A DNA stretch of 60,000 bases, from the NCBI RefSeq assembly GCF_000182745.2, contig NC_016027.1, positions 1 through 60,000 on the forward strand, read 5' to 3'. A model generated the notes under the pieces. It saw only the letters and a program-made list of their open reading frames with translations, was not told the DNA's origin and made no database searches. This document shows positions 48,117 through 56,376 of this stretch, one piece after another. Source of the DNA: Komagataeibacter medellinensis NBRC 3288. Lineage in GTDB: Bacteria; Pseudomonadota; Alphaproteobacteria; Acetobacterales; Acetobacteraceae. Every line of letters begins with the position of its first letter. Position 1 is the first letter of the stretch. Made by a program: the position numbers and the translations under genes.

Positions 48117-48132
48117 GCGCATAATGATGCGC
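48117..48132. terminator. shared hairpin between converging mltG and SYLF genes
   Basis: GCGCAT and ATGCGC flank AATG, 17 bases after mltG and 2 bases past the end of the SYLF gene on the other strand. A TCTT follows on the plus strand. It may serve as a weak bidirectional terminator. Confidence 0.35.
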
Positions 48133-48134
48133 TC

Positions 48135-48950
48135 TTACTGGGCCGGCAGGTTCTGACTGCTGACTGACCCGGACGGTGCCGTAGCCATGGGCTGCTGGAA
48201 GGCCGGGCTGGCCTGTGTGGTGGTGGCCGGACCGTTCTTGTCAGCTTTACTCTGGGCGGTGGTCAGCACTTCGCTCAGGGCAGAACGCAGGGGGTCCGCA
48301 CCGGAATTGTTGACCCGCATGGACACCACAATATCTTCCGGGCCCACGATCTGGTTGTAATAGGCCCGGTTGGCTGCGCTGTTGACCCGCATCTTGGAGC
48401 CACCCAGGGCGGCACCGGCAAACAGTCCCTTGGATTTCTGTACGCCCTTGATGCTGGTGTTATGTTCCCCTGCCGTGCCGCTTTCCAGCCCTGAGCCGGA
48501 TGAGGCGAAGGAGGTGCCTACATCGGCGCTCAGCTTGAACTGGCTGTCCAGCAGCGACTGCACCCCCTGGTCGGTCATGACGAACAGCATGACCTCCACG
48601 TCCTGCATGCCGAGCTGCAATCCGAAATTGGCCGAGGACATACGGTAGAACGCCGGGTCCGACCACGAGCCATGGGCATCGCGCGTCAGGAACACACAGC
48701 CGCCGCCGCCGCCGCCAAAGGCGATGGACATGCGAAAGACGGAGGGGCAGATAATCACGCCGCGTGACTGGGCAAGGTAACGGGTAACCTTGCTGTTCGC
48801 GGTGGCGGTGGAGAACATGTCCCGCACGGTCAGGGTGGCACGGTCCACCAGATTCTGTTCTTCTTCCATGCTTGCCGCAAGGGCACCGTGGAGCGGCATC
48901 ATCAGGGCCAAGGTGGCAAGTGATGTCCTGATGAAATGAAATGTGCGCAA
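48135..48950 (-). CDS. exported SYLF-domain (lipid-binding, Ysc84-like) protein
   Basis: This 271-residue secreted protein has a signal peptide (MRTFHFIRTSLATLALMMPLHGALAA) and a SYLF domain with FGGGGGGCVFLTR and DPAFYRMSSANFGLQLGMQDVEVMLFVMT. GVQKSKGLFAGAALGGS, typical of the lipid-binding SYLF/Ysc84 fold, follows. A Ser/Ala/Gln-rich tail ends it. It is separated by 132 bases from the upstream phosphatase gene. Role in the envelope unknown. Confidence 0.85.
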   Translation of the reverse strand: MRTFHFIRTSLATLALMMPLHGALAASMEEEQNLVDRATLTVRDMFSTATANSKVTRYLAQSRGVIICPSVFRMSIAFGGGGGGCVFLTRDAHGSWSDPAFYRMSSANFGLQLGMQDVEVMLFVMTDQGVQSLLDSQFKLSADVGTSFASSGSGLESGTAGEHNTSIKGVQKSKGLFAGAALGGSKMRVNSAANRAYYNQIVGPEDIVVSMRVNNSGADPLRSALSEVLTTAQSKADKNGPATTTQASPAFQQPMATAPSGSVSSQNLPAQ

Positions 48951-49082
48951 AACCGTGCTCCCTTTCCGATTCGTAACGGCAGATCCACCAAAACGGCCCG
49001 TGCCATGGAGTGGTGTGTTTTCATGGCTGAATCATGACCCGCAAGGCAAGCCCGTCCGGTGGTCTATCGTCCTATATTGCCG

Positions 49083-49871
49083 TTATTTAAGGGAGACCCC
49101 AACCGCACTGGAAAATGCATTGGCAATACCGGGAGCTGCGGCCAGGATGCTGATGCCGTCGTTCAATCCGCCATCACGCAGGAAGGGGGAGACGCATGCG
49201 CCCGCTTCTTCCAGCAACACCAGTGCGGCGGCTACGTCCCAAAGATTGATACGGATTTCCAGGTAGCCGTCCTGCCGCCCGCAGGCGACTTCTGCCAGCG
49301 CAATCGCACCTGACCCGCCCGAGCGCGGCATGGCGCCCAGATTCAGGATGGCATCAATCTTTTGCTGGAATACGCCAGGCGGTACGCGGTTGCTCCATCC
49401 CATCTCGATCAGGGACGCGGCCGTATCGGTCACGGGAGATGCCTTGATACGTTTACCATTGAGAAAGGCCCCATGGCCGCGCACGGCGGTATAGGTCTCG
49501 CCCAGGGCGGGGGCCTCAATGATGCCCGCAACCGGCGTGTCGCCATCCATCAGGCCAAGCGAGACACACCAGCGGTTGCGGCCGCGGGCGTAGTTTGACG
49601 TGCCATCAATGGGGTCCACCACCCAGCGCAGGCTGCCGGTACGGGTGCGTCCTTCTTCCTCACCCTGAAAGCCGTCTTCGGGGAACAGTGTGCCGATTCG
49701 CTCCGAGATGAAGGATTCCACCGCGCCATCGGCTTCCGTCAGCCAGTCCTGTGCGCTTTTTTGGGTGCCCTGCGGGCCGCCGGGGGCCGGGCGCATCTTC
49801 ATGGCAAGGGCTGCTGCATCGCGCACGATGGAGCGCGCGGCTTCAAAGCGGGTCAGGATGGCCTGGGTCAT
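49083..49871 (-). CDS. inositol monophosphatase family protein
   Basis: This is a Mg2+-dependent phosphatase of the inositol monophosphatase/SuhB/HisN/CysQ superfamily. The 262-residue protein has the metal ligands in GEEEGR and DPIDGTSNYARG, and the late motif WDVAAALVLLEEAGA. The substrate is not fixed by the sequence; inositol phosphate, histidinol phosphate or 3'-phosphoadenosine phosphate are all possible. It lies 28 bases downstream of mmcB on the minus strand. Confidence 0.85.
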   Translation of the reverse strand: MTQAILTRFEAARSIVRDAAALAMKMRPAPGGPQGTQKSAQDWLTEADGAVESFISERIGTLFPEDGFQGEEEGRTRTGSLRWVVDPIDGTSNYARGRNRWCVSLGLMDGDTPVAGIIEAPALGETYTAVRGHGAFLNGKRIKASPVTDTAASLIEMGWSNRVPPGVFQQKIDAILNLGAMPRSGGSGAIALAEVACGRQDGYLEIRINLWDVAAALVLLEEAGACVSPFLRDGGLNDGISILAAAPGIANAFSSAVGVSLK

Positions 49872-49899
49872 CGGTTAGCCTTTCGTATGTCGGGAAACA

Positions 49900-50403
49900 T
49901 TATTCTACACGTAATGCCGTTCTGAGCGTCTGGTCCAGTTGTGGCATTTCCATCCGGCCCAGACGTTCCGCTGCCTGCAGGGCAAATTGCAAGGTCAGCT
50001 TTCGCCTGCGTGCGGGGGCGAGTGCGGTGTGGGGTGGATGGTGGATGATCGCGCAGTCCACGCAGGTTGGTCTGCCATCGGCGCCCCTGTCGGTTGCGGC
50101 GACGATCAGGCCGGTGGTGTCGGGCAGTACGGTCCGGGGAAAATCCTGATTGACTGCAAAATACATCCGGTCGCACCACGGCAGGTAATCGGACCATTTA
50201 CGGTCAGCCCGGAAATCGGGCAGGCCGGACTTGATCTCGATGCAGACAAGATGCCCCTGCGGCGTCAGGGCCATGATATCGGCCCGTCTGCGATCGGGCA
50301 GTGAGAATTCATGCAGCACCGCCCACCCATGCTGTCGACACATCTGGCTCACGCCCATGCGTATGGCGGTCTGGGTATGGGGGGCAGGCAGGGGGTCTGG
50401 CAT
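49900..50403 (-). CDS. mmcB: MmcB family DNA-repair-associated protein
   Basis: This 167-residue protein belongs to the MmcB family, reported in alphaproteobacteria as a mitomycin-C-resistance protein and proposed to act in DNA repair. It contains a PD-(D/E)XK-like core: RADIMALT, then the CIEIKSGLPDF strand, and a YLPWCDRMYFAV segment. ATG 50403 is the first codon of the frame. It is 17 bases downstream of the MobA-like gene of the sphingolipid locus and could be read through from it, although the function looks unrelated. Confidence 0.82.
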   Translation of the reverse strand: MPDPLPAPHTQTAIRMGVSQMCRQHGWAVLHEFSLPDRRRADIMALTPQGHLVCIEIKSGLPDFRADRKWSDYLPWCDRMYFAVNQDFPRTVLPDTTGLIVAATDRGADGRPTCVDCAIIHHPPHTALAPARRRKLTLQFALQAAERLGRMEMPQLDQTLRTALRVE

Positions 50404-50420
50404 CGGACAGTAACGAGCTG

Positions 50421-51194
50421 TCAGGTGGCAGATGCCGTGGAAAGCAGGTGAGTTACCAGTTCCAGATCTGCTGGCTTGTCCACATCCACAGCGGCCCGGC
50501 CATCAGCCAGCGGGATCAGGGCAACACGGGCATGCGCAAGCTGGCCGATACGGCGACAGACATCCGCGCGGGTCAACCGCCTGAACACGAAGCGCAGCAG
50601 GATGCTCAGGCCCAGAATACGCGCCATCCGGAACGGGTGTTTGCGCTCGGTTTCCAGCTTCTGCCACAGCCGGATCACGCCGGCCGCAGCAGGTGTACGG
50701 AAAAGGAACATGTTACAGCCCGAGAACGCACCATCGGCCAGCCGGATCATGGTGCGCTTCGTGCCCGGCACGTCGCGCATGATCGACTCTTCCATGGCGA
50801 CGGCTGCTGCAACATCACTCCCGCTTTCCAGTGCCGCTTGCACAAAGCTGCGGACCCAGCCCGGCTCCAGCAGGGCATGGTCCGCTGTCGTGACCAGTAG
50901 CGGCGTACCAAGCGTGTCGAGTGCCTTCATGACACTGGCGCTCGGCCCGGCGGCAGGCGGGATGAAAGTCACGCCCGCTGGCACAATGCCTTCCAGCACG
51001 TCGGGTTGTTCGATGCAGATGGCGATCGTGTCGATGTCCCCTACTGATTGTAGTGCCGTGATGACCCGACTGATCATGGGCGTGCCACAGACCGGCAGCA
51101 GCGCCTTGTGCGAAATGCCGGCGGCCTGTGCCATGGGATCAACCCGGCCCGCCCGGCTTCCCGCCAGAATGAGGACATGGATCCCCATGCTCAT
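50421..51194 (-). CDS. MobA-like NTP transferase in the sphingolipid locus
   Basis: This 257-residue nucleotidyltransferase-fold protein (NTP_transf_3 type) is related to MobA and sugar- or polyol-phosphate cytidylyltransferases. It has a VLILAGSRAGR N-terminus, the conserved Lys in SHKALLPVCGTPMI, VTTADHALLE for the metal Asp and the late DVDKPADLELV. A likely role is to activate a head-group precursor as an NDP derivative, which is inference. Its ATG overlaps the stop of the fatty-acid hydroxylase gene (ATGA). It is the last gene of the five-gene minus-strand unit. Confidence 0.72.
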   Translation of the reverse strand: MSMGIHVLILAGSRAGRVDPMAQAAGISHKALLPVCGTPMISRVITALQSVGDIDTIAICIEQPDVLEGIVPAGVTFIPPAAGPSASVMKALDTLGTPLLVTTADHALLEPGWVRSFVQAALESGSDVAAAVAMEESIMRDVPGTKRTMIRLADGAFSGCNMFLFRTPAAAGVIRLWQKLETERKHPFRMARILGLSILLRFVFRRLTRADVCRRIGQLAHARVALIPLADGRAAVDVDKPADLELVTHLLSTASAT

Positions 51195-51973
51195 GCTGCG
51201 TTGCGCGTGGTGTTGGCACCATCGGGCCGGTCACGCGGGGGGGAGCCGGTTTCTTCCATAACCCAGGGGTAATGCTGCGCTTCCTTGATGTCGTAGCCAA
51301 GGTTGAACACCGTGGGGCTGCGCGGGCAGCCACGGGCATCGCGGTAATAGCTGCGGAACAGGCGGTCAGCCACGAAGCTGGTGATGCCGTAATTGCCATT
51401 TTCGTTATGGAAATGATGCAGGACGTGGCGCTGCTTCATGCGCTGAATCCAGTTCATGCGCGGCTTGTAATTAAGGTGCTGGATACAGTGAAAGAATTCA
51501 TAAATGCAGGTAATGGTCAGTCCTGCACCGAAGGCTGCTGCCGATGCCGGCATGCCGCCAATGGCGTAGCCGATGGGAATGGTCACGACGGCGATGGTGG
51601 GAATGGTGTTGAGCGGTGAACCGAACAGCACATCCAGCAGGTGCGGATCCTGGTGATGGTCAAAATGGATGCGTTTCCACAGCGATGCGCTCCATTTCAT
51701 GCGGTACAGGAAGCGCCCATGCAGGATGAAGCGATGGATGGCATACCATACCATCGGATAGACCAGCATGACCGCCCCGATGCTGACAGCTACCGGAACA
51801 AAAGCGGCATAAGTATATGCCATTACGGTAAAGCTGCACAGAATCAGGGCAAAATAGAGCAGGATGGTGGGATAGGTCAGGTAGGCAATCCAGAGCTGGG
51901 ATAGGTTCATTTTGCCCAGGTCGAAACTCCGGCCCGTGCGGATTGAACTGTTCTTCAGGGTGTTGGTAATCAT
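51191..51973 (-). CDS. fatty acid hydroxylase / sterol desaturase superfamily, probable ceramide hydroxylase
   Basis: This 260-residue membrane diiron enzyme has about four hydrophobic segments (LLYFALILCSFTVMAYTYAA, FVPVAVSIGAVMLVYPMVW and others). Its histidine boxes are HRFILH, HFDHH, HCIQH and HVLHHFH, the eight-histidine pattern of alkane/fatty-acid hydroxylases. In a sphingolipid locus it probably hydroxylates the fatty acyl chain or sphingoid base of the ceramide; 2-hydroxy acyl ceramides are known in acetic acid bacteria. ATG 51973 overlaps the lptG-like stop; the frame further upstream to 52129 is lptG antiframe. It ends with an ATGA overlap. Confidence 0.8.
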   Translation of the reverse strand: MITNTLKNSSIRTGRSFDLGKMNLSQLWIAYLTYPTILLYFALILCSFTVMAYTYAAFVPVAVSIGAVMLVYPMVWYAIHRFILHGRFLYRMKWSASLWKRIHFDHHQDPHLLDVLFGSPLNTIPTIAVVTIPIGYAIGGMPASAAAFGAGLTITCIYEFFHCIQHLNYKPRMNWIQRMKQRHVLHHFHNENGNYGITSFVADRLFRSYYRDARGCPRSPTVFNLGYDIKEAQHYPWVMEETGSPPRDRPDGANTTRNAA

Positions 51974-53079
51974 CGCTCTTCGATCCTCAGTAGCACGGTG
52001 ATGACGCCAAGGATAAAAATAAGGATCCCGACGAATATCGCCATAAGCGAGGGCAGCGTTCCTGCATTTCCCAGCGCACGCAGCAGCCCCTGGAATACAA
52101 CAAACAGCAGGCCGGCGCCCAGACACCATACCGGTAGCCAGCTGCGGATGCCAGCCCGGGGGGGGATATAGACCACCGGCACGGCCAGTAACAGCATTAC
52201 CGTGAATGTCACGGGTAACATGATGCGTCCCAGTATTTCGGTCAGGAAGAAGGACGGGGACTGGCTGGAAGGCAGGCTGCCGTTTTCTTCAGCCAGCATC
52301 GTGCTGATGGACTGGGTAAAGCTTGTGGTCAGTTGGGTGATGTAACCGGGGGTCAGCGTAATGGGCCAGTCAAGCCGCGTGCTTTGACCGGGCGGGATAT
52401 CGAGCAGGTCGACACGGGTGGGGCTGACAACGTCAAGCACCCGGGCAGGCGTACCATACCAGTGACCATGTACATAGCGCGCCGAGTCCAGAGTCGTGAC
52501 CTTCTGTAGCAGGCTCTGGCGGTCGCGGTGATAGACCATTACATCCTTGAGTACGCTTCCCCCGTTGCCAAGGAAGTGGATGCTGATCAGGTCATTGCCC
52601 GAACGGATCCAGTAATTGTGGGGGTCAGCAAGGGCATCTGGCGCGGTGAGGTTCCACCACTGGGCCAGAGCCTGTTCGGTGCGCGGGGTAACCTGATCAT
52701 TCACCACTCCGCATAATATGCCCAGCACGATGGTGGTAGGCAGGAACAGCTTGATCAGTCCCGGCGTAGACAGTCCCGCCGCGCGCATGATCGCGATCTC
52801 GTTGGATGTTGTCATCTGCATCAGCGCCAGCAGGGCACCGATCAACATGGCAATCGGCATGGCGTTGCAGAACAGGAGTGGCAGGCGCATCACCGCATAA
52901 TACAGCACCCCGCTCATACCCAGATGGCGGTGCATGATTTCCGTTACCTGTTCCAGCAGGGCCAGGATTTCCATGAGCGATACGACGATAATGGCGGTGG
53001 CGAACACCTTGCCCATCATCTCGCGCGACAGGTAGCCCAGCAGGACCGTGCCGCTGGCCAGGCGCAGCCGGTGCTTCAT
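51970..53079 (-). CDS. LptG-like permease in the sphingolipid locus
   Basis: This 369-residue LptF/LptG-family permease has three N-terminal membrane segments (FATAIIVVSLMEILALLEQV, MRLPLLFCNAMPIAMLIGALLAL and others). A periplasmic beta-jellyroll of about 150 residues and three C-terminal segments follow. LptFG with LptB normally extracts LPS from the inner membrane. Here the pair sits inside a sphingolipid locus and is translationally coupled to the LptF-like gene (ATGA) and the hydroxylase (ATGA), so it may be a dedicated lipid extractor. It may instead be the only LPS permease pair of the cell; copies elsewhere in the genome would decide. Confidence 0.78.
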   Translation of the reverse strand: MKHRLRLASGTVLLGYLSREMMGKVFATAIIVVSLMEILALLEQVTEIMHRHLGMSGVLYYAVMRLPLLFCNAMPIAMLIGALLALMQMTTSNEIAIMRAAGLSTPGLIKLFLPTTIVLGILCGVVNDQVTPRTEQALAQWWNLTAPDALADPHNYWIRSGNDLISIHFLGNGGSVLKDVMVYHRDRQSLLQKVTTLDSARYVHGHWYGTPARVLDVVSPTRVDLLDIPPGQSTRLDWPITLTPGYITQLTTSFTQSISTMLAEENGSLPSSQSPSFFLTEILGRIMLPVTFTVMLLLAVPVVYIPPRAGIRSWLPVWCLGAGLLFVVFQGLLRALGNAGTLPSLMAIFVGILIFILGVITVLLRIEER

Positions 53080-54308
53080 GCCTGACGTTCCGTCATGTGG
53101 CGGGGCAGACCATCAGCGGAAAGCTGGCGCGAAGCCATGCTCGGCCCACGTTCGAGCAGGATACGCAATCCACCCGCCTGCCGGATCAGAACACCTACGC
53201 AGATAAGGCAGAATACCAGTGTGGGCAGCCAGATCACCAGCAGCGGCGACATATGCATGTTGGCGACAAAGCTCATGCCCATCTGTAGCGTATGGTCGAA
53301 CCCGACCAGTGTTATGGCGGCAATGGCCAGGCCGGGGTTATTTTTCTGCCGCTTGCGCACACCTGCTAGGGCACAGGCCAGAATAGGGATGAAGGGAATG
53401 GCCGTTGTGCGCGCCAGACGGAAATTCAGCTCCGCAATCATATAGGAATGGCTAATGGCGGGATTGCCGTGCCTGATGCCGTAATACAGTTCGGGTACGG
53501 TCAGTTCGCGCTCGGTCTCGCCACGTTTGCGGTAGGCTTCGTCATCGAGTTTGCTTCGACCCGAGATCAGGCGGGTGGTGCGTGTAAAGCCGGTTACCGA
53601 GGGCTGTTTGTCCTGGCTGTCGGTCACAATGGTGCCATCAACCAGGTCAAGGCGGATGTCCGATCCGTCTGCCGGGTTGAAGATATATCCCTTCTGGGCC
53701 GTTATGAAGCGGATATGCGCCTTGTCCGTTGCGTCACGGATAAAGATGTTCCACATGCGTGATCCGGCATGGTCAACATTTTCCGCAGTCAGCACGATGT
53801 CGTCCGATATGGCGAACATCTTGGACTGCAGGTGTGGCGTCCAGCCCGCATGACTGGCGAAATAGAAGGCCGAACGGTAATCATAACGCGCATAGGGCTG
53901 TATGAAGCCGTACAGCGAGAACGCCAGAAAGCCGAATATCGCCCCTGTCACCACAAAGGGCCGACATATGCGAAAGAGCGAGACCCCGCTTGCCATCAGG
54001 GCATCGATCTCATGGTTGGTACTCATGCGCCGGATGACAGAAAACACGCTCACGCACATCGCCGCAGGCAGGGCCAGCCCCAGATAATGGGGGATCAGGT
54101 CACTTAGCAGCGCGAAGAAGGTTTTCATCGAACTGCCATTGGCAGCGAGCAGGTTGAACAGCACCAGCAGGCGTTCGAGCAGGAGCGCCGACATGACAAC
54201 GCCCAGTGCGATGGAAAACGGCGGCACGACCTGGCGCAGCAGGTAGCGGTCCAGGGTGCTTGGAGCAAGCCTGTCCAGTATCCGGTGCTGAAGCGACGTG
54301 CGATTCAT
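53076..54308 (-). CDS. LptF-like permease in the sphingolipid locus
   Basis: This 410-residue LptF/LptG-family permease has an N-terminal cytoplasmic helix DRYLLRQVVPPF and three membrane segments (IALGVVMSALLLERLLVLF, YLGLALPAAMCVSVFSVI and others). A periplasmic domain with RRMSTNHEIDALMASG and three C-terminal segments follow. LptF family membership is clear; the assignment to LPS rather than another lipid is not. The ATG at 54308 overlaps the end of the metallophosphoesterase gene (ATGA), and the stop overlaps the LptG-like start (ATGA). Confidence 0.78.
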   Translation of the reverse strand: MNRTSLQHRILDRLAPSTLDRYLLRQVVPPFSIALGVVMSALLLERLLVLFNLLAANGSSMKTFFALLSDLIPHYLGLALPAAMCVSVFSVIRRMSTNHEIDALMASGVSLFRICRPFVVTGAIFGFLAFSLYGFIQPYARYDYRSAFYFASHAGWTPHLQSKMFAISDDIVLTAENVDHAGSRMWNIFIRDATDKAHIRFITAQKGYIFNPADGSDIRLDLVDGTIVTDSQDKQPSVTGFTRTTRLISGRSKLDDEAYRKRGETERELTVPELYYGIRHGNPAISHSYMIAELNFRLARTTAIPFIPILACALAGVRKRQKNNPGLAIAAITLVGFDHTLQMGMSFVANMHMSPLLVIWLPTLVFCLICVGVLIRQAGGLRILLERGPSMASRQLSADGLPRHMTERQA

Positions 54309-55222
54309 GAGTCGGTGCTTATACCCGGAAAGGAGCGGGAGGGTGAAAGAAGTTCGAAAACGGTTTCCTGCGTGGTAACAGCCTCTCCATCTTCAGGAAA
54401 GAAACGCCGTGTAACAGCCAATGTGTACCCTTTGTCTCCGCTGCTGACCGTAATGCGATTCCATCCCGCCGCGCGCAGCGGGTCGTGCGCGCGGGCGGAA
54501 GCCGAGGCTACGCCCAGAACCGGCACGGCGCCCAGTGGGCCGGGAAGGGAGGAAATGGTCGCGGTATGAATATGGCCATGCAGTACCATTTCCGCCCCTT
54601 CGTGTGCAATACAGTCAGCGAAATTATCCGGGTCTCGGAGTGCCTTGCGGGGGATGGCAAGCCCGGGTACCGGCGGGTGGTGGATCATGACGATCCGGCA
54701 CAGGCCTTGCCGTCCGGTTTCGTTCAGGATCGTGCGCAGGCGCGCCGCCTGCCGCGCGCCCATGGTGCCGGTTGCCCGAAACCATGGCGTTGGCACCGCC
54801 GAACTGACCCCGATCAGCGCAACAGGCCCCATCCGGCGTACAAAGGGAAAGGGCAGCTTACCCATCCATGGTTGCCATAGGCCCACAGTCTGCTGCCAGT
54901 CGGCATGCACAAGGGTGTCATGATTGCCGGGTATGACTGTACAAGAGGCGGGCATGCCTTCCAGCCAGCGCAGGGCATTGCGACACTCGCCCGGCAGACC
55001 CATGTTGGTCAGATCGCCCGTCACGGCAATCATGTTCACATGATTTGCCGTTATGTCGGCCATGACACGGGCCAGGATCTCGGGTCGATGCACGAAACGG
55101 CGGTGCCCACGCCATGAAAAATAGCTGAACATGCGTTTGTTCAGGCGGTCTGCAAGGCGGGGAGGTGCCATTTCCGTCGGCAGGTGAGGGTCCGAAAGAT
55201 GTGCAATAGTAATGGGATTCAA
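54305..55222 (-). CDS. calcineurin-like metallophosphoesterase in the sphingolipid locus
   Basis: This 305-residue phosphoesterase has all five metallophosphatase motifs: HLSDPHLP, VTGDLTNMG, IPGNHDTLV, VMIHHPPV and LHGHIHT. It could remove a phosphate from a lipid or head-group intermediate. The frame begins at 55321, but the conserved fold starts only at LNPITIAHLSD; TTG 55222 with AGAGG five bases before it is my choice and ATG 55255 is a second option. It heads the five-gene minus-strand unit and is divergent from the lipid kinase gene. Confidence 0.75.
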   Translation of the reverse strand: MNPITIAHLSDPHLPTEMAPPRLADRLNKRMFSYFSWRGHRRFVHRPEILARVMADITANHVNMIAVTGDLTNMGLPGECRNALRWLEGMPASCTVIPGNHDTLVHADWQQTVGLWQPWMGKLPFPFVRRMGPVALIGVSSAVPTPWFRATGTMGARQAARLRTILNETGRQGLCRIVMIHHPPVPGLAIPRKALRDPDNFADCIAHEGAEMVLHGHIHTATISSLPGPLGAVPVLGVASASARAHDPLRAAGWNRITVSSGDKGYTLAVTRRFFPEDGEAVTTQETVFELLSPSRSFPGISTDS

Positions 55223-55382
55223 GATCGCCTCTTTCCTTCCGGCATGCCTGCGCATCAGGGTTATGCGCATGTGTTGTGCCAGACCCCTGTAGGGGGGGCA
55301 CCTGCTTTTCGTGCCTTGCAATAGAAGGCAGATGGTTGCTTATGACCTGTAAGTCAAATTTCAGACAGGGATGGGATGATTG

Positions 55383-56363
55383 GTGACCGGATGTTTTGCG
55401 CTTGTTTACAACCCGCGCAGCCGACGGAACATGAGCGACACGAGCGCCTATGCCCCGACTGCCCGTGCGCTGCTTGGAGGCAATTTCATCGATCCGGCTG
55501 ACCGCTCCCGTCTGGATGCTCATATCGCGGACCTGGCTTCGCGCAATATGGAGTGTATTGTCATAGATGGAGGAGACGGCACGGTAAGCGACGTACTGAG
55601 CGCCGTGCACCGCCACTATGCCCCTGACCGCCTACCCGCGATTGCTGTGCTGCCATCGGGCAATACCAACCTTATAGCAGGTGATGTGGGCTTTGGCCTG
55701 CGCGGGACCAAAGCGCTGGAGCGCCTGCAGCAGCTTGCCGTATCCAACCGGTTGCGGCGCAACGTGCGTCGGCGCTGCGGGTTGGTGGTGCAATGGCCAG
55801 ACAGTGAGGACAGGCCCCCCGTTGTTGGCATGTTCCATGGGGCGGCGGCCTTTACGCGCGGGATCGAACTGGCCCACCAGCCCGCGATCCTGAACAATTA
55901 TTCGCATGAGATGGCGGTGATCGTCTCCTTCCTGTCATCCGTGGGGCGCCTGCTTACGCGGCGTTCGCGGCAGGAATGGATGCAGGGCGACCCAATGACG
56001 ATTCTGGCGGGCGCGCAGACCCGGCTGGAGGGCAACTGCTTCTTGTTCCTGTCTACTACGCTCCAGCGCCTGCCTTATCGCATATGGCCGTTCTGGACGG
56101 GGCAGGACATGCGCGACGATACCATTAATTTCCTGTACGTGACGGGCCGGCCCTCGCAGCTGGCGGCGGCGGCGTGGGCGCTGCTGCGCGGCCGGCAGCC
56201 TGCGTGGCTGCGCCACAATCCCGATTACAGTAGTGGGTGTGAGGAGCAGATCGAAATGCACCTTAATTCCGATTTCGTGCTGGATGGAGAAGTCTTTTCC
56301 CCCGGTGCGACCGGGCGGATCATCCTTTCCGCCACCGCGCCCATAGATTTTATCCATGCATGA
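55383..56363 (+). CDS. DAGK-family lipid kinase, candidate ceramide kinase
   Basis: This 326-residue protein has the diacylglycerol-kinase catalytic motif GGDGT (63-67) in VIDGGDGTVSD and the LPSGNTNLIAG nucleotide loop. The family phosphorylates diacylglycerol, sphingosine, ceramide or other lipid alcohols. In Caulobacter a kinase of a sphingolipid cluster (CpgB) phosphorylates ceramide, which is a natural assignment here but unproven. The start is GTG 55383 (or TTG 55380) after GGATGGGATG. The stop overlaps ATG 56356, but the next gene more likely starts at 56377. Confidence 0.75.
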   Translation: MTGCFALVYNPRSRRNMSDTSAYAPTARALLGGNFIDPADRSRLDAHIADLASRNMECIVIDGGDGTVSDVLSAVHRHYAPDRLPAIAVLPSGNTNLIAGDVGFGLRGTKALERLQQLAVSNRLRRNVRRRCGLVVQWPDSEDRPPVVGMFHGAAAFTRGIELAHQPAILNNYSHEMAVIVSFLSSVGRLLTRRSRQEWMQGDPMTILAGAQTRLEGNCFLFLSTTLQRLPYRIWPFWTGQDMRDDTINFLYVTGRPSQLAAAAWALLRGRQPAWLRHNPDYSSGCEEQIEMHLNSDFVLDGEVFSPGATGRIILSATAPIDFIHA

Positions 56364-56376
56364 GGAAGGGACATAC

